Origin: Alphaproteobacteria bacterium | GTDB lineage: Bacteria > Pseudomonadota > Alphaproteobacteria > Rhizobiales > CAJQND01 | DNA length: 64,000 bases | NCBI GenBank assembly: GCA_024227565.1 | Contig: JAAEUE010000002.1 | Coordinates: 1 to 64,000, forward strand | Direction: 5' to 3' | Shown here: piece after piece, positions 16,447-27,624 of the stretch | How the letters are laid out: each line of letters opens with the position of its first letter | Numbering within the stretch: position 1 is the first letter of the stretch | Made by a program: the position numbers and the translations under genes | Notes under the pieces: generated by a model | Told to the model about the DNA's origin: nothing | What the model saw: only the letters and a program-made list of their open reading frames with translations | The model's database searches: none

Positions 16447-18729
16447 CTATCCGGTGATGTCGTAGGCCGCAATCGCCGCCATGTTCACCAGTTCGGACGC
16501 CGTGGCAGAGAGCGGGGCGATCTGCACCGAGCTCTCAAAGCCCACGAGGAACGGGCCGATGATCGTTGCGCCACCAAGCTGCTGCAGCATCTTGGTGGTG
16601 ATGCTCGCCGAGTGCGCCGCCGGCATCACCAGCACATTGGCCGGAGCCGTCAGCCGGCAGAACGGATAGGGCGCCATGGCGTCCATGGAGAGCGCCACAT
16701 CGGCAGCCATATCGCCTTCATACTCAAAGTCGGCCGTGCCGCGTGCATCCAGTACACGCACCGCCTCTGCAACCACATCAGAACGCACACCGCGCGGATG
16801 GCCAAACGTGGAGTAGGACAGAAACGCCACCCGAGGCTCATAACCGAAACGCCGCACGACACCGGCCGCCTGAACGGCAATGTCGGCCATCTCTTCGGCG
16901 TTCGGCATTTCATGCACCGTGGTGTCGGCAATGAACACCGTGCGGCCACGGCACAGGGCCATGGACACACCGATGGGCCGGTGGCCCGGCTTGGGCGAGA
17001 CCACGCGCTTTATGTTGTCCAGCGCAACCGTGTAGTTGCGGGTGATGCCGGTGACCAGGGCATCCGCATCGCCCATCGCAACCATGCAGCCGGCGAAGAT
17101 GTTGCGGTCATTGTTGACCAGGCGCTGGCAATCACGGTGCAGGAAGCCGGAGCGCTGCATGCGCTGGTAGAAATAGTCCGCGTAATCTGCGTTGCGGTCA
17201 GACAAACGCGCGTTAAGCAGGGTGACGGATGGATGCAGCTCAATGGCTGTGTGCTTAACGGTTTGATTGATCTCTTCTTCACGCCCGATCAAGATGGCCT
17301 CGCCAAGACCGGCAGCTGCGAACGAGTTTGCAGCACGGATCATGCGATCCTCTTCACCTTCTGCAAAGACAACCCGGCGCGGGTTGTCGCGCACTTTGCC
17401 ATAGATGCCTTGCATGGTGCCGGCAATGGGGTCGAGCCGCGCGGAAAGTTCAATCTCGTAGGCATCCAGATCGGCAATGTGTTTCTTGGCAACGCCGGAA
17501 TCCATCGCCGCCTTGGCCACAGCTTTGGGCACCCGGCTGATCAGGCGCGGATCGAACGGCACAGGGATCAGATAACCAGGGCCATAGATCGGGCGCTTGC
17601 CGTGATAGGCGGCCGCCACTTCGTCGGGCACATCTTCACGGGCCAGTTCGGCCAGCGCTTCAGCGGCCGCAATCTTCATCGCCCCGTTGATGGTGGTGGC
17701 CCGCACATCCAGCGCGCCGCGGAAAATGTAGGGAAAGCCCAGAACATTGTTGATCTGGTTTGGATAGTCCGAGCGGCCGGTGGCCATGATGGCGTCATCG
17801 CGGACGGCGGCCACCTCTTCGGGCGTGATTTCAGGGTCCGGATTGGCCATGGCGAAGATGATTGGATTGTCGCCCATGGATTTGATCATCTCGGCGCTAT
17901 ACGCGCCCTTCACCGAAAGCCCGATGGCCACATCTGCGCCGGTCATGACCTCTTCCAGGGTGCGTGCATCGGTTTCCACCGCGTGCCCGGACTTCCACTG
18001 GTTCATGCCGGCTTCGCGGCCCGCATAGATGACGCCGCGGCTGTCGCACAAAATGGCGTTGTCGTGGGGCATGCCCATCTCTTTGAGCAATTCAACACAA
18101 GCAATCGAGGCCGCGCCTGCGCCATTGATCACCACCTTGCAGGTTTTGATGTCGCGGCCGGTGAGGTCAAGCGCGTTGATCAGGCCGGCAATGGTGATGA
18201 TGGCCGTGCCGTGCTGGTCGTCATGGAACACAGGAATGTCCATGAGCTCGCGCAAGCGCTGCTCGATGATGAAGCAGTCCGGCGCCTTGATGTCTTCCAG
18301 GTTGATGCCGCCGAAGGCCGGGCTCAAATAGCGCACGCAGTTGACGAATTCGTCCACGTCCTTTGTATCGACCTCAATGTCGAAGCTGTCCACATCGGCA
18401 AAGCGCTTGAACAAAACGGCCTTGCCTTCCATCACCGGCTTGGCGGCAAGCGGGCCCAGGTCGCCAAGCCCCAGAATGGCGGTTCCGTTGGAAATCACCC
18501 CAACCATGTTGCCTTTGGCGGTGTAATCGTAGGCGACCTCCGGGTTTTCGCCGATTTTCAGCACCGGCACCGCGACGCCAGGCGAGTAGGCCAGCGACAG
18601 ATCGCGCTGGGTCGCCATGGGCTTGGTTGCGTTAACTTCCAGCTTGCCGGGCTTGCCGCGTTGGTGGAAGCGCAGGGCCTCCTGATCGGTGAACTGCGGC
18701 CGGACCGTGCCTGAACTCTTGGTTGCCAT
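16447..18729 (-). CDS. maeB: NADP-dependent malic enzyme with phosphotransacetylase-like domain
   Basis: The 760-residue enzyme oxidatively decarboxylates malate to pyruvate and makes NADPH, linking the TCA cycle to gluconeogenesis and biosynthesis. The N-terminal malic domain (about residues 1-180) has [14 protein letters not shown], and the NAD(P)-binding domain (about 180-420) has [15 protein letters not shown]. The C-terminal half (about 440-755) is a phosphotransacetylase-like domain without known acyltransfer activity, usual in long MaeB proteins. I chose the ATG at 18729 ([15 protein letters not shown]): the frame stays open 87 bases upstream but those residues are not family-like, and GGAGAG lies at a workable distance. 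It is divergent from mutS, as in other Rhizobiales. Confidence 0.93.
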   Translation of the reverse strand: MATKSSGTVRPQFTDQEALRFHQRGKPGKLEVNATKPMATQRDLSLAYSPGVAVPVLKIGENPEVAYDYTAKGNMVGVISNGTAILGLGDLGPLAAKPVMEGKAVLFKRFADVDSFDIEVDTKDVDEFVNCVRYLSPAFGGINLEDIKAPDCFIIEQRLRELMDIPVFHDDQHGTAIITIAGLINALDLTGRDIKTCKVVINGAGAASIACVELLKEMGMPHDNAILCDSRGVIYAGREAGMNQWKSGHAVETDARTLEEVMTGADVAIGLSVKGAYSAEMIKSMGDNPIIFAMANPDPEITPEEVAAVRDDAIMATGRSDYPNQINNVLGFPYIFRGALDVRATTINGAMKIAAAEALAELAREDVPDEVAAAYHGKRPIYGPGYLIPVPFDPRLISRVPKAVAKAAMDSGVAKKHIADLDAYEIELSARLDPIAGTMQGIYGKVRDNPRRVVFAEGEEDRMIRAANSFAAAGLGEAILIGREEEINQTVKHTAIELHPSVTLLNARLSDRNADYADYFYQRMQRSGFLHRDCQRLVNNDRNIFAGCMVAMGDADALVTGITRNYTVALDNIKRVVSPKPGHRPIGVSMALCRGRTVFIADTTVHEMPNAEEMADIAVQAAGVVRRFGYEPRVAFLSYSTFGHPRGVRSDVVAEAVRVLDARGTADFEYEGDMAADVALSMDAMAPYPFCRLTAPANVLVMPAAHSASITTKMLQQLGGATIIGPFLVGFESSVQIAPLSATASELVNMAAIAAYDITG

Positions 18730-18901
18730 CTTGCTACTCAACTCTCCACAAAGACCAAAACGCCCGGCAAATGCCGGGCACCCTCCCAAATTCGAACCCC
18801 CAGCATATCCTTTCACGGATCGCTTGTGAACATCCTTTAACGGCGGGAAGACAGCTTGGCGCTGGTTCTGGTAAACATGCAGCGAGCAGGATCAGAGTTG
18901 A

Positions 18902-21649
18902 ATGATGGAACCGGCACAAGCCGCAGAACCAGCCGACACATCGGTTTCCACGGCGGAACCGAAGCCCGTCGCTGCGCCCACCCCCATGATGGCGCAATAT
19001 CTGGAGATCAAAACAGCCAACCCCGATTGCCTGTTGTTCTACCGGATGGGTGATTTTTACGAGCTGTTTTTCGAAGATGCCGAGATCGCCTCACGTGCCC
19101 TGGGGATCACGCTCACCAAGCGCGGCAAGCATTCGGGCGAAGACATCCCCATGTGCGGGGTGCCGGTGCATGCAGCCGACGGTTACCTGCAGCGCCTGAT
19201 TAAGCTGAGCCACAAGGTGGCCGTGTGCGAGCAGACCGAGGATCCGGCCGAAGCCAAGAAGCGTGGCTACAAAGCGGTGGTGCGCCGCGAGGTGGTGCGC
19301 CTGGTGACACCCGGCACCATCACCGAAGACAGTCTGCTGGATGCCAAGCGCAACAACTTCCTCTCCGCCCTTGCCCGCCATAAGGGTGATGGCACCTTGG
19401 CGCTGGCCTGGATAGACATTTCCACCGGCGAGTTTTCCGTCACCGCCACCAGCCAGGGCCGCCTGGCGGCCGAGCTGTCGCGCATCGAACCCTCTGAAGT
19501 CATCGTGGCAGACAGCCTGCTGGCGGATGCTGCCCTGAACCAGACCCTGTCTGAGTGCGGCGCGGCCATATCGCCGATCCCTGCCAGCCGCTTCGACAGC
19601 CGGGCCGGCGAGCTGCGGTTGAAAGAGTTCTTTGCGGTTGCCGCCCTTGAAAGCTTTGGAGATTTCGGCCGGGCCGAGATCGCCGCGTGCGGCGGGCTTC
19701 TGGAGTATGTGTCGCTGACCCAAGTTGGTGCCATGCCGGCCGTTCGCCCGCCTGTGGTCGCAGCGCAGAATTCGGTGATGCTGATCGATGTGGCCACCCG
19801 CACCAACCTGGAGCTGGTGCGCACCCTGTCGGGCGAACGCAAGGGCAGCCTGCTTTCGGTGATCGACAGATCCATCACCGGGGCTGGTGGGCGGCTGCTC
19901 AGCGAGTGGCTGGCCGCACCCTTGCAGGATGTGGCGGCCATTTCCGCCCGCCAGGATGTCGTTGCCTACTTCCTCGACCAATCCGGATTGCGCAGCGCAG
20001 TTCGCGGTCATTTGAAGGCCTGCCCGGATTTGGCCAGAGCCTTGTCGCGCCTCACCGTGGGCCGGGGCGGCCCGCGCGATCTTGCCGGGGTTAGAGATGG
20101 CGCCGCGGCGGCCCGGGCCCTGGCGGAAACCCTGCGCGGGCATGACGGGCTTGCAACCCCGCCCGGGTTGGCTGAAGAGATTGCCGCAGCGCTTTCCGCC
20201 GACGACACTGGAATGGGCGCTGAGCTTTCCGCAGTGTTGGGCGATCAGTTGCCGTTGTTGGCGCGCGACGGGGGCTTCGTCAAATCGGGCCACAGCGCCG
20301 AGCTGGATGAATGCCGGGCCCTGCGCGATGAAAGCCGCAAGGTGATTGCCGGGCTGCAGTCAGGCTATGCCGACGAGGTCGGTGTGAAGGCCCTCAAGAT
20401 CAAGCACAACAACGTGCTGGGCTATTTCATCGAGGTGCCGGCCCAACATGGCGCCACCCTTATGGGAGAGCCCCACACGGCAAAATATATCCATCGCCAG
20501 ACCATGGCCAACGCCATGCGGTTCACCACCACGGAGCTGGCCGAGCTGGAGCAGAAGATCCTGGCCGCTGGCGACAAGGCGCAGCGGCTGGAGCTTGATA
20601 TCTTCCATCAGCTGGTGGAGCGGGTGACCGGGCAAGGTGAATTGATCATCTCCCTGGGCGCTGCCTTGGCCCAGCTTGATGTGTTCACCGCCTTCGCCGA
20701 ACTGGCCGAAGAAAACCGCTACAGCCGGCCACAGGTTGACCAGAGCCTGGCGTTTGAAATCGGCCAGGGCCGCCATCCGGTGGTGGAGCAGGTTCTGCGC
20801 CGTGCCGGCGACGCCCCGTTCGTGCCGAATGACTGCAACCTTTCCGCCGAGCTTGAAGAAGACGGCGGCAAGCGCATCTGGCTTCTCACCGGGCCCAACA
20901 TGGCGGGTAAGTCCACCTTCCTGCGCCAGAACGCCCTGATCGCCATTCTGGCGCAGATCGGTTCGTTCGTTCCGGCGGCCTCGGCCCATATTGGCGTCAT
21001 CGACCGGCTGTTCTCGCGGGTGGGGGCGGCGGACGATCTGGCGCGCGGGCGCTCCACCTTCATGGTGGAGATGGTGGAAACCGCCACCATCCTCAATCAG
21101 GCCAGCGACCGGTCGCTGGTGATCCTGGATGAAATCGGACGCGGCACGGCAACCTTCGATGGGCTCTCCATTGCATGGGCCTCGGTGGAGCACCTGCACG
21201 AGGTTAATTGCTGCCGCTCGTTGTTTGCCACGCACTTTCATGAGCTGACCGCACTGTCGGAGCGCTTGGATCAACTTGGCAATTCCACCATGAAGGTGCG
21301 CGAGTTCAAGGGCGATGTGGTGTTCCTGCATGAGGTGGGCCCTGGCGCGGCAGACCGTTCCTACGGCATCCAGGTGGCCAAGCTGGCGGGCCTGCCGGAA
21401 CCGGTGATCGACCGGGCTTCGGAAGTTTTGGCCTTGCTGGAATCCAATGACCAAAAGGGCGCGCATGGTGATCTTGCTGAAGACCTGCCCTTGTTCTCTG
21501 CTGCCCGGCCAAGCACAGCGCCTGCCCGGCGAGGGCCTTCAGAGTTGGATGAGATGGTTGCCGCGATCCTTCCCGACGAACTCTCTCCGCGCGAAGCGCT
21601 GGAGTTGGTTTACGCGCTGAAGGACAAGGCGGCCAAGCAAGAGAGCTGA
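18902..21649 (+). CDS. mutS: DNA mismatch repair protein MutS
   Basis: The 915-residue protein recognises mismatches and small loops after replication and recruits MutL. The N-terminal mismatch-binding domain has [10 protein letters not shown], where the Phe-X-Glu wedge contacts the mismatch. Connector, lever and clamp domains follow. The ATPase domain (about residues 610-810) has Walker [14 protein letters not shown], Walker [11 protein letters not shown] and the helix [11 protein letters not shown]-terminal extension contains the dimer/tetramer region. Start choice is between adjacent ATG codons at 18902 and 18905. The gene begins about 170 bases from the divergent maeB and is followed by glnD in the usual Rhizobiales order. 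Confidence 0.97.
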   Translation: MMEPAQAAEPADTSVSTAEPKPVAAPTPMMAQYLEIKTANPDCLLFYRMGDFYELFFEDAEIASRALGITLTKRGKHSGEDIPMCGVPVHAADGYLQRLIKLSHKVAVCEQTEDPAEAKKRGYKAVVRREVVRLVTPGTITEDSLLDAKRNNFLSALARHKGDGTLALAWIDISTGEFSVTATSQGRLAAELSRIEPSEVIVADSLLADAALNQTLSECGAAISPIPASRFDSRAGELRLKEFFAVAALESFGDFGRAEIAACGGLLEYVSLTQVGAMPAVRPPVVAAQNSVMLIDVATRTNLELVRTLSGERKGSLLSVIDRSITGAGGRLLSEWLAAPLQDVAAISARQDVVAYFLDQSGLRSAVRGHLKACPDLARALSRLTVGRGGPRDLAGVRDGAAAARALAETLRGHDGLATPPGLAEEIAAALSADDTGMGAELSAVLGDQLPLLARDGGFVKSGHSAELDECRALRDESRKVIAGLQSGYADEVGVKALKIKHNNVLGYFIEVPAQHGATLMGEPHTAKYIHRQTMANAMRFTTTELAELEQKILAAGDKAQRLELDIFHQLVERVTGQGELIISLGAALAQLDVFTAFAELAEENRYSRPQVDQSLAFEIGQGRHPVVEQVLRRAGDAPFVPNDCNLSAELEEDGGKRIWLLTGPNMAGKSTFLRQNALIAILAQIGSFVPAASAHIGVIDRLFSRVGAADDLARGRSTFMVEMVETATILNQASDRSLVILDEIGRGTATFDGLSIAWASVEHLHEVNCCRSLFATHFHELTALSERLDQLGNSTMKVREFKGDVVFLHEVGPGAADRSYGIQVAKLAGLPEPVIDRASEVLALLESNDQKGAHGDLAEDLPLFSAARPSTAPARRGPSELDEMVAAILPDELSPREALELVYALKDKAAKQES

Positions 21650-21682
21650 TCAAGCAGCATTTGCAGTTCCTTCCTGGTGTCG

Positions 21683-21760
21683 CCCTCGGGCTTGACCCGA
21701 GGGCCCATGCTCCAGAGTTTGCAGCGAGTGGCCGTGGGTCCTCGGGTCAGGCCTGAGGAC
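21683..21760. repeat. Dispersed palindrome pair (CCTCGGG-CCCGAGG type)
   Basis: CCCTCGGG-cttga-CCCGAGGG (21683-21703) is a perfect 8-base stem. A second, imperfect arm pair lies at 21738-21760 (GTCCTCGGG with CCTGAGGAC). The same unit recurs at 26293-26368 and 50576-50596. Its presence up to about 21760 supports placing the glnD start downstream of it. Confidence 0.7.
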
Positions 21761-21815
21761 AGCATTGGTGAAGCATGCTCTAGGCGCCCTGCCCAGATCG
21801 CGCTATGAGTGCCCC

Positions 21816-24617
21816 ATGACCGAAACCGCGCCCATCCGGAAAGCCTTTGACGGCGAAGAGTTGCGCCATGCACTCACCGCCGAGTGGCAGGACGTTGGCC
21901 ATGACTCAAGCAAGCTGAGGCAGGCCGCCCTCCAGATTTTGGGGGATGCGGTGACCCAGGGCCGGGCGGAAATCGAACACCGCTTTGAGGCCGACCGGGA
22001 CGGAACGGCGTGCGCAGAGGATCTTTCCAAGCTGCAAGATGAGCTGACCCAGGTGCTCTACGATTTCACCGTGGTGCATGTGTACCGGGCCAAGAACCCA
22101 TCCGATGCCGAACGCATCTCCGTGGTGGCGCAAGGCGGCTATGGGCGGGGCACGTTGGCGCCGGGGTCCGACATCGATCTGTTGTTCCTTTTGCCCTACA
22201 AGCAAACCGCCTGGGGCGAGAGCGTGGTGGAGTACATGCTCTATATGCTCTGGGATCTGGGCTTTAAGGTTGGCCATGCCACCAGGTCGGTGGATGAATG
22301 CATCCGCCTGTCGGCGACCGATTCAACCATTCTGACGGCCATGCTGGAAGCGCGCTATCTGTGGGGCGATGAAGCGTTGTTCAACGACCTCCAGGCGCGC
22401 TACCGCAAAGACCTGGTCAAGGCACGGGGCGCTGCCAAGGCGTTCATCGCCACCAAGCTGGAAGAGCGCGACGAGCGCCATCTGAGATCAGGCGCCTCGC
22501 GCTATCTGGTGGAACCGGATGTGAAGAACGGCAAGGGCGGGATGCGCGATCTGCATACCCTGTTCTGGATCGCCAAGTTCGTTTACGGCGCCGAGGAGGG
22601 CTTGGACTTCGTCAAGGCCGGGGTCTTCACCAAGGAAGAGCAGAAGCAGTTCCGGGCTTGCGAACATTTCCTCTGGACGGTGCGCTGCCACCTGCACTTC
22701 CTCACCAAACGCGGCGACGACAAGCTGACATTCGACAAGCAGGCCGATATGGCGCTGCGCATGGGCTATGAGGACGGCGGCGACAACCGCCATGTGGAAC
22801 AGTTCATGCGGGCCTATTTCCTGATTGCCAAACAGGTCGGTGATCTCACGCGCATCTTCTGTTCGGTGCTGGAAGAGGCCCAGCTCAAGCGCGCGCCGAA
22901 GATGAGCGACTTCTTCCGCCGCATGCCTTTTGGTTTGACCGGCATGGGCACGGTGAAAGAGAGCGCGGATTTCACCATTGAGAACGGGCGCATCAGCGTT
23001 TCGCGCGACGATGTGTTCAAGACCGATCCGGCCAATCTGATCATGCTCTATTGGCTGTCTGAGCGGTATAATTGCGGCGTTCACCCGGAAACCATCAAGC
23101 TTGTGACCCGTTCGTTGAAGCTCATCACCAAGGCGGTGCGTGAAGACCCGCGGGCCAACAAGCTGTTTTTGGAGATCCTGACCTCAAAGCGTGAACCGGA
23201 ACTCATTTTGCGGCGCATGAACGAGTCCGGTGTGTTGGGCCGGTTCATCCCCGACTTCGGGCGCATCATCGCCCACATGCAGTTCAACATGTACCACCAC
23301 TATACCGTGGACGAGCATCTGCTCAGGGCTGTTGGCGTTGTGTCGGAAATCGAACGGGGCGAGCTGGCCGAAGCCCACCCGGTGTCGCATGAAATCATTC
23401 ATACCCTGAAGAGCCGGCGGACGCTTTTTGTGGCGATGTTTCTGCATGACATCGCAAAGGGCCGGGGCGAAGACCATTCCATCGCCGGCGCGCAGGTGGC
23501 TGCAGAACTGTGCCCGCGCCTGGGGCTGGATGCGGCGGAAACCGAGACCGTGGCCTGGCTGGTGCGCCACCATTTGCTGATGAGCGAAACCGCGCAGATG
23601 CGCGATCTGAATGACTTTAAGACCATCTCCGATTTTGCCGCCGTCATCCAAAGCCCGGAACGGCTGAAGCTGATGATGATCTTGACCGTGGCCGACATCA
23701 AGGCCGTGGGCCCGGGTGTGTGGAACGGCTGGAAGGGCCAGCTCCTGCGCACCCTTTATTTTGAAGCCGAACCGCATCTTTCCGGCGGCCACACAAGAGT
23801 ATCACGCGCCGAGCGCGTTCAGGTGGCCCATGCAGAGTTCAGCGAGAACATGCCGGATTGGCCGGCCAAGAAGCTGAAGGCCTATTTGAAGAAGCACTAT
23901 GATCCTTATTGGCTAAACGTGAAGCTCGACCATCAGATCCAGCACGCCAAACTGATCGACCGGACGGATAGAACGGTGATGACGGAGGTGCAGACCGACG
24001 ATTTCACCGCCATCACTGAGCTGACGGTCTATGCGCCCGACCACCCGCGCCTTTTGGCCCTGATGACCGGCGCATGCTCAGCGGCAGGGGCAAACATTGC
24101 CGGGGCGCAGATCACCACCACCGCGGACGGCCATGCCCTCGACACTCTGCTAATCCAGCGCGAGTTGCCCAACAGCGCAGACGAGCTGAGGCGCGCCAAG
24201 CGGGTGGCTGAATTGATAACCCAGGCCCTGACCGGCGAAGTGCGCTTGCGCGACTTGGTGAAGTTGCGCGCCAAGCCCACCAAGCGCGCTGCGGCGTTTT
24301 CGGTTGAGCCCCAGGTGCTGATCGATAACCAGTCTTCAAACGTCTTCACCATGATCGAAGTGAACGGGCTTGACCGAACGGGCCTTTTGTTCGAGCTCAC
24401 CGAAGCCCTGTTCCGGTTGAACCTGAACATCGGCTCGGCCCACATCACCACCTTCGGCGAGAAGGCGGTGGATGTGTTCTACGTGACCGACCTGACCAAC
24501 CAGAAAATCACCAACGCCAACCGGCGCGCGGCCATCCGCCGCCAACTGCTTGCCGTGCTTTCGCCAGATGAGAGCGATAGCCAAGCCCTGGTTGAGGGCC
24601 TTAAAGCAGCCGGTTAA
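21816..24617 (+). CDS. glnD: PII uridylyltransferase/uridylyl-removing enzyme
   Basis: GlnD senses glutamine and adds or removes UMP on PII proteins, setting nitrogen assimilation. The product of about 933 residues has a nucleotidyltransferase domain with GGYGRGTLAPGSDIDLLFL (about residues 105-125). A helical linker and an HD phosphohydrolase domain follow (FLHDIAKGRGEDHS, about 545). Two C-terminal ACT domains bind glutamine; the second begins near MIEVNGLDRTGLLFELT. I chose the ATG at 21816 (MTETAPIRKAFDGEE). A GTG at 21765 is in frame, but that stretch borders the repeat and does not look coding. PII and GlnE genes are not in the window. Confidence 0.95.
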   Translation: MTETAPIRKAFDGEELRHALTAEWQDVGHDSSKLRQAALQILGDAVTQGRAEIEHRFEADRDGTACAEDLSKLQDELTQVLYDFTVVHVYRAKNPSDAERISVVAQGGYGRGTLAPGSDIDLLFLLPYKQTAWGESVVEYMLYMLWDLGFKVGHATRSVDECIRLSATDSTILTAMLEARYLWGDEALFNDLQARYRKDLVKARGAAKAFIATKLEERDERHLRSGASRYLVEPDVKNGKGGMRDLHTLFWIAKFVYGAEEGLDFVKAGVFTKEEQKQFRACEHFLWTVRCHLHFLTKRGDDKLTFDKQADMALRMGYEDGGDNRHVEQFMRAYFLIAKQVGDLTRIFCSVLEEAQLKRAPKMSDFFRRMPFGLTGMGTVKESADFTIENGRISVSRDDVFKTDPANLIMLYWLSERYNCGVHPETIKLVTRSLKLITKAVREDPRANKLFLEILTSKREPELILRRMNESGVLGRFIPDFGRIIAHMQFNMYHHYTVDEHLLRAVGVVSEIERGELAEAHPVSHEIIHTLKSRRTLFVAMFLHDIAKGRGEDHSIAGAQVAAELCPRLGLDAAETETVAWLVRHHLLMSETAQMRDLNDFKTISDFAAVIQSPERLKLMMILTVADIKAVGPGVWNGWKGQLLRTLYFEAEPHLSGGHTRVSRAERVQVAHAEFSENMPDWPAKKLKAYLKKHYDPYWLNVKLDHQIQHAKLIDRTDRTVMTEVQTDDFTAITELTVYAPDHPRLLALMTGACSAAGANIAGAQITTTADGHALDTLLIQRELPNSADELRRAKRVAELITQALTGEVRLRDLVKLRAKPTKRAAAFSVEPQVLIDNQSSNVFTMIEVNGLDRTGLLFELTEALFRLNLNIGSAHITTFGEKAVDVFYVTDLTNQKITNANRRAAIRRQLLAVLSPDESDSQALVEGLKAAG

Positions 24618-24686
24618 GGAAACATTAACGCGCTGTGCCGCTTTGTGGCACTTCAGTCTTCTTGATTTTGGGTAACACATTCGGTC

Positions 24687-26249
24687 ATGAACCTGCTTCG
24701 CTCAGCAACCACCGTCGGCGGCTACACGATGATGAGCCGCGTGCTCGGGTTTGTGCGCGAACTTCTGATCGCCGCCCTTTTGGGCACCGGGCCGGTGGCC
24801 GATGCGTTCTATGCCGCCTTCAGGTTCCCCAATCTGTTCCGCCGCCTGTTCGCCGAAGGGGCCTTCAACTCGGCGTTCGTGCCCCTGTTTGCCAAGGAGC
24901 TCGAAGGCGGAGGCAAGGCCCAGGCCCAGGCGTTTGCCTCCCAGGTCCTCTCGTTCCTGGTCGTAACACTCCTCGCGCTCTCCGCCCTGGCGGAAATCTT
25001 CATGCCCTTCCTGGTGAAATGGATCATCGCGCCGGGGTTTGCCGAGGACCCGGAAAAGTTTGACCTGACGGTTCTGCTGACCCGGGTGATGTTCCCCTAT
25101 CTGCTCTTCATGTCTCTGGTGGCAATGCTGTCCGGCGTGCTCAACTCGTTCGGGCGTTTTGCGGCGGCCGCCTTTGCGCCGGTCATCTTGAACATCGTCA
25201 TCATCAGCACCCTGGTGGGGGCCTGGGTGTTCGGCCTGATCAGCCAAACCCAGATCGGCACCCTGATGAGCTGGGCCGTGTGCGTGTCCGGCGGCCTGCA
25301 GCTCATCTTGTTGTGTGTGGCGGTGGAGCGCACGGATTTTTCCATCGGCTTTGCCCGCCCGCGCCTGACGACAAATGTGAAACGCTTGCTGATCCTTGCC
25401 GTTCCAGCCGCCATGGCGGGCGGCATCACCCAGATCAATCTTCTGATTGGCCAGATCATCGCCAGCCAAAAGGCAGGGGCCATCGCGACATTGCAATATG
25501 CCGACCGGATCTACCAATTGCCGCTCGGCGTTGTGGGCATCGCCATTGGGGTGGCTCTGCTGCCGGACGTTTCACGCAGACTTCGGGCGGATGATCTGGA
25601 GGGCGTGCACAACAGCCAGAACCGGGCGCTTGAGCTCTCCATGTTGCTCACCGTGCCGGCGGCAGTGGGCTTGATGGCCTTGCCCCTGCCGGTGGTGCAG
25701 GTGCTGTTTGAGCGTGGCCACTTCACCAGCGCCGACACCGCCGCGACCGCATCGGCCCTGATCGCTTTTGCCATCGGCTTGCCGGCCTTCGTGATGATCA
25801 AGGTGTTCTCGCCAGGCTTCTTTGCCCGGGAAGACACCCGCACGCCGATGATATTCGCCGCCATCAGCGTGGCTGTAAATGTGGCCGGCAGCCTCTTGCT
25901 CTTTCCGCTGTACGCCCAAACGGGCATCGCTCTGGCCACCACCGCGGCGGGTTGGGTGAACGCCATCCTCCTCGGCGCCACCTTGGCCCACCGGCGGCAC
26001 TACCGGCCAGATCAGCGCCTGCTCAAAAAGCTGCCCTGGCTGCTGGCCGCGGCGATGGTGATGGGGGGTGTGCTCATGGCCGCCATGACGTGGGGCATTC
26101 AGGTGTTTCAGTCAGATCTCAACATCCTCATCCGCCTTGCTGCACTCGTAGGCCTGATCGGGCTGGGAGCGGGGGTTTATTTCATCATTTGCCATGTGAG
26201 CGGTGCGGCCCGGCTGAGCGAACTCAAAGCCAGTTTCAAAGCAAGATGA
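24687..26249 (+). CDS. murJ: Lipid II flippase MurJ
   Basis: The 520-residue polytopic membrane protein of the MOP superfamily moves lipid II across the inner membrane for peptidoglycan synthesis. About 14 membrane helices are visible. The conserved N-terminal MSRVLGFVRELLIAALLG and FRFPNLFRRLFAEGAFNSAF match MurJ, including the Arg residues of the central cavity. It lies 69 bases after glnD and before trpS, the common order in Rhizobiales. Length is normal and no anomaly is seen. Confidence 0.95.
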   Translation: MNLLRSATTVGGYTMMSRVLGFVRELLIAALLGTGPVADAFYAAFRFPNLFRRLFAEGAFNSAFVPLFAKELEGGGKAQAQAFASQVLSFLVVTLLALSALAEIFMPFLVKWIIAPGFAEDPEKFDLTVLLTRVMFPYLLFMSLVAMLSGVLNSFGRFAAAAFAPVILNIVIISTLVGAWVFGLISQTQIGTLMSWAVCVSGGLQLILLCVAVERTDFSIGFARPRLTTNVKRLLILAVPAAMAGGITQINLLIGQIIASQKAGAIATLQYADRIYQLPLGVVGIAIGVALLPDVSRRLRADDLEGVHNSQNRALELSMLLTVPAAVGLMALPLPVVQVLFERGHFTSADTAATASALIAFAIGLPAFVMIKVFSPGFFAREDTRTPMIFAAISVAVNVAGSLLLFPLYAQTGIALATTAAGWVNAILLGATLAHRRHYRPDQRLLKKLPWLLAAAMVMGGVLMAAMTWGIQVFQSDLNILIRLAALVGLIGLGAGVYFIICHVSGAARLSELKASFKAR

Positions 26250-26292
26250 GCTTAGTTTGAACCACTCAAGGTGGGCTACCCTCAATGCCGTT

Positions 26293-26368
26293 CTCGGGCT
26301 TGACCCGAGGACCCACCGCCGCAAGCATCAGTCCCTGTCGCATGGGCCCTCGGGTCAAGCCCGAGGGC
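26293..26368. repeat. Dispersed palindrome pair (CCTCGGG-CCCGAGG type)
   Basis: Two hairpins lie between murJ and trpS: CTCGGG-cttga-CCCGAG (26293-26309) and GCCCTCGGG-tcaag-CCCGAGGGC (26346-26368, 9-base stem). They are inverted copies of one unit separated by about 36 bases, as in the copy at 21683-21760. They may act as transcript-end or mRNA-stability elements after murJ. Confidence 0.7.
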
Positions 26369-26462
26369 GACATCCGCAAAGGCCTTTCACACGTCCCTAA
26401 GCTAAAGCTTGGCAATTGCAAACCAATCAGCCATACAGCGCACGCTGTTACGGAGCCATGCC

Positions 26463-27497
26463 ATGATCGAACTGAAAGAGCGCGTCTTTTCCGGCGTGCA
26501 GCCAACCGGCGATTTAACCCTGGGCAACTACCTGGGCGCCATCACCCGGTTTGTGGAAATGCAAAAATCCCACGAATGCATCTATTGTGTGGTGGACATG
26601 CACGCCATCACACAGTGGCAGGACCCGGCCGAGCTGAGCCGGGCCATTCGCCTGGTGACCGCCGCCTTCATTGCCTCGGGCATCGACCCTGCCGCACACA
26701 TCGTGTTCAACCAGAGCCAGGTCGCAGAGCATGCCGAACTGGCTTGGGTGTTCAATTGCGTGGCCCGGCTGGGCTGGCTGAACCGCATGACGCAGTTCAA
26801 GGAGAAGGCCGGCAAGAACCGGGAAAATGCGTCTGTGGGGCTCTACGCCTATCCCAGCCTGATGGCTGCCGACATTCTGGTTTACCGGGCCACACATGTG
26901 CCGGTGGGCGAAGATCAGAAGCAACACCTGGAGCTGACCCGCGACATCGCTCAGAAGTTCAACAACGATTTTGCCCCGCGTTTGAAGGAACTGGGCTACC
27001 CCGATGGCTTCTTCCCGCTTGCCGAACCGCTGATCACCGGCCCGGCCACCAGGGTGATGAGCCTGCGCGACGGCACCAAGAAGATGTCGAAATCCGACCC
27101 GTCGGACCTGTCGCGCATCAACCTTACCGATGACAGCGACACCATCGCCAAGAAGATCCGCAAGGCGAAAACCGATCCAGAACCCCTGCCCTCCGAGATT
27201 GAGGGCCTGAAGGAGCGGCCGGAAGCTGACAATCTGGTGGGGATTTTTGCCGCGCTCAAAGGCGAGCCGGTGGCCGACACGCTCAAAACCTATGGCGGGG
27301 CACAGTTTTCCGGGTTCAAGCAGGACCTTGCCGACCTTACCGTGGAAGCCTTGCAACCGGTGAGCAGCGAAATGGCGCGGCTGATGGCAGATCCCGGTCA
27401 TATCGACGAAATCCTGCGTGATGGCGCGGCCCGGGCCCGGGTTCTGGCCGCTCCCATCATGGACGAGGTAAAAAAGATCGTGGGCTTTGTGCGCTGA
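26463..27497 (+). CDS. trpS: Tryptophanyl-tRNA synthetase
   Basis: The 344-residue class I synthetase charges tRNA-Trp. The nucleotide-binding HIGH-type region appears as [13 protein letters not shown] (about residues 12-24), and the second signature as [10 protein letters not shown] (about 200). The specificity region [11 protein letters not shown] and the ATP-site [18 protein letters not shown] are present. The ATG at 26463 ([13 protein letters not shown]) is chosen because it matches family N-termini and lies just after the upstream repeats; an earlier in-frame ATG at 26409 would add 18 unrelated residues. Confidence 0.96.
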   Translation: MIELKERVFSGVQPTGDLTLGNYLGAITRFVEMQKSHECIYCVVDMHAITQWQDPAELSRAIRLVTAAFIASGIDPAAHIVFNQSQVAEHAELAWVFNCVARLGWLNRMTQFKEKAGKNRENASVGLYAYPSLMAADILVYRATHVPVGEDQKQHLELTRDIAQKFNNDFAPRLKELGYPDGFFPLAEPLITGPATRVMSLRDGTKKMSKSDPSDLSRINLTDDSDTIAKKIRKAKTDPEPLPSEIEGLKERPEADNLVGIFAALKGEPVADTLKTYGGAQFSGFKQDLADLTVEALQPVSSEMARLMADPGHIDEILRDGAARARVLAAPIMDEVKKIVGFVR

Positions 27498-27510
27498 CAA
27501 ACAATCCCCA

Positions 27511-27561
27511 TATATCTTGAGTAAAATAGTAGACAATAGATCAGTTTAGAATTACTCTAAG
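27511..27561. promoter_or_regulatory. Candidate iron-responsive operators upstream of nfuA
   Basis: TTTAGAATTACTCTAAG (27545-27561) resembles the iron control element bound by the haem-responsive regulator Irr (consensus as I recall TTTAGAA...TTCTAAA). Just upstream, TTGAGTAAAATAGT (27517-27530) resembles one arm of IscR-type sites or the Iron-Rhodo box. Both lie 60-115 bases before nfuA, a sensible place for control of an Fe-S carrier. This is motif resemblance only; the regulators themselves are not seen in the window. Confidence 0.45.
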
Positions 27562-27624
27562 CTAATTCACTTAAATCGAGCCGCCGCGTGTGTTGTGCAC
27601 GGGCCTGCTCAATGGAGTTCTGCA

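Noticed and set aside
16432-18714. Open frame of 760 codons on the plus strand antisense to maeB
   Set aside because: It mirrors the maeB coding strand in GC-rich DNA, has no recognisable domains and no ribosome-binding site; maeB is unmistakable.
20360-21466. Long minus-strand open frame inside mutS
   Set aside because: Shadow of the MutS coding frame; the protein is His/Gln/Gly-rich nonsense without motifs.
26285-27133. Plus-strand open frame overlapping the first half of trpS
   Set aside because: Out of frame with TrpS, begins within dispersed repeats and has no family-like sequence.
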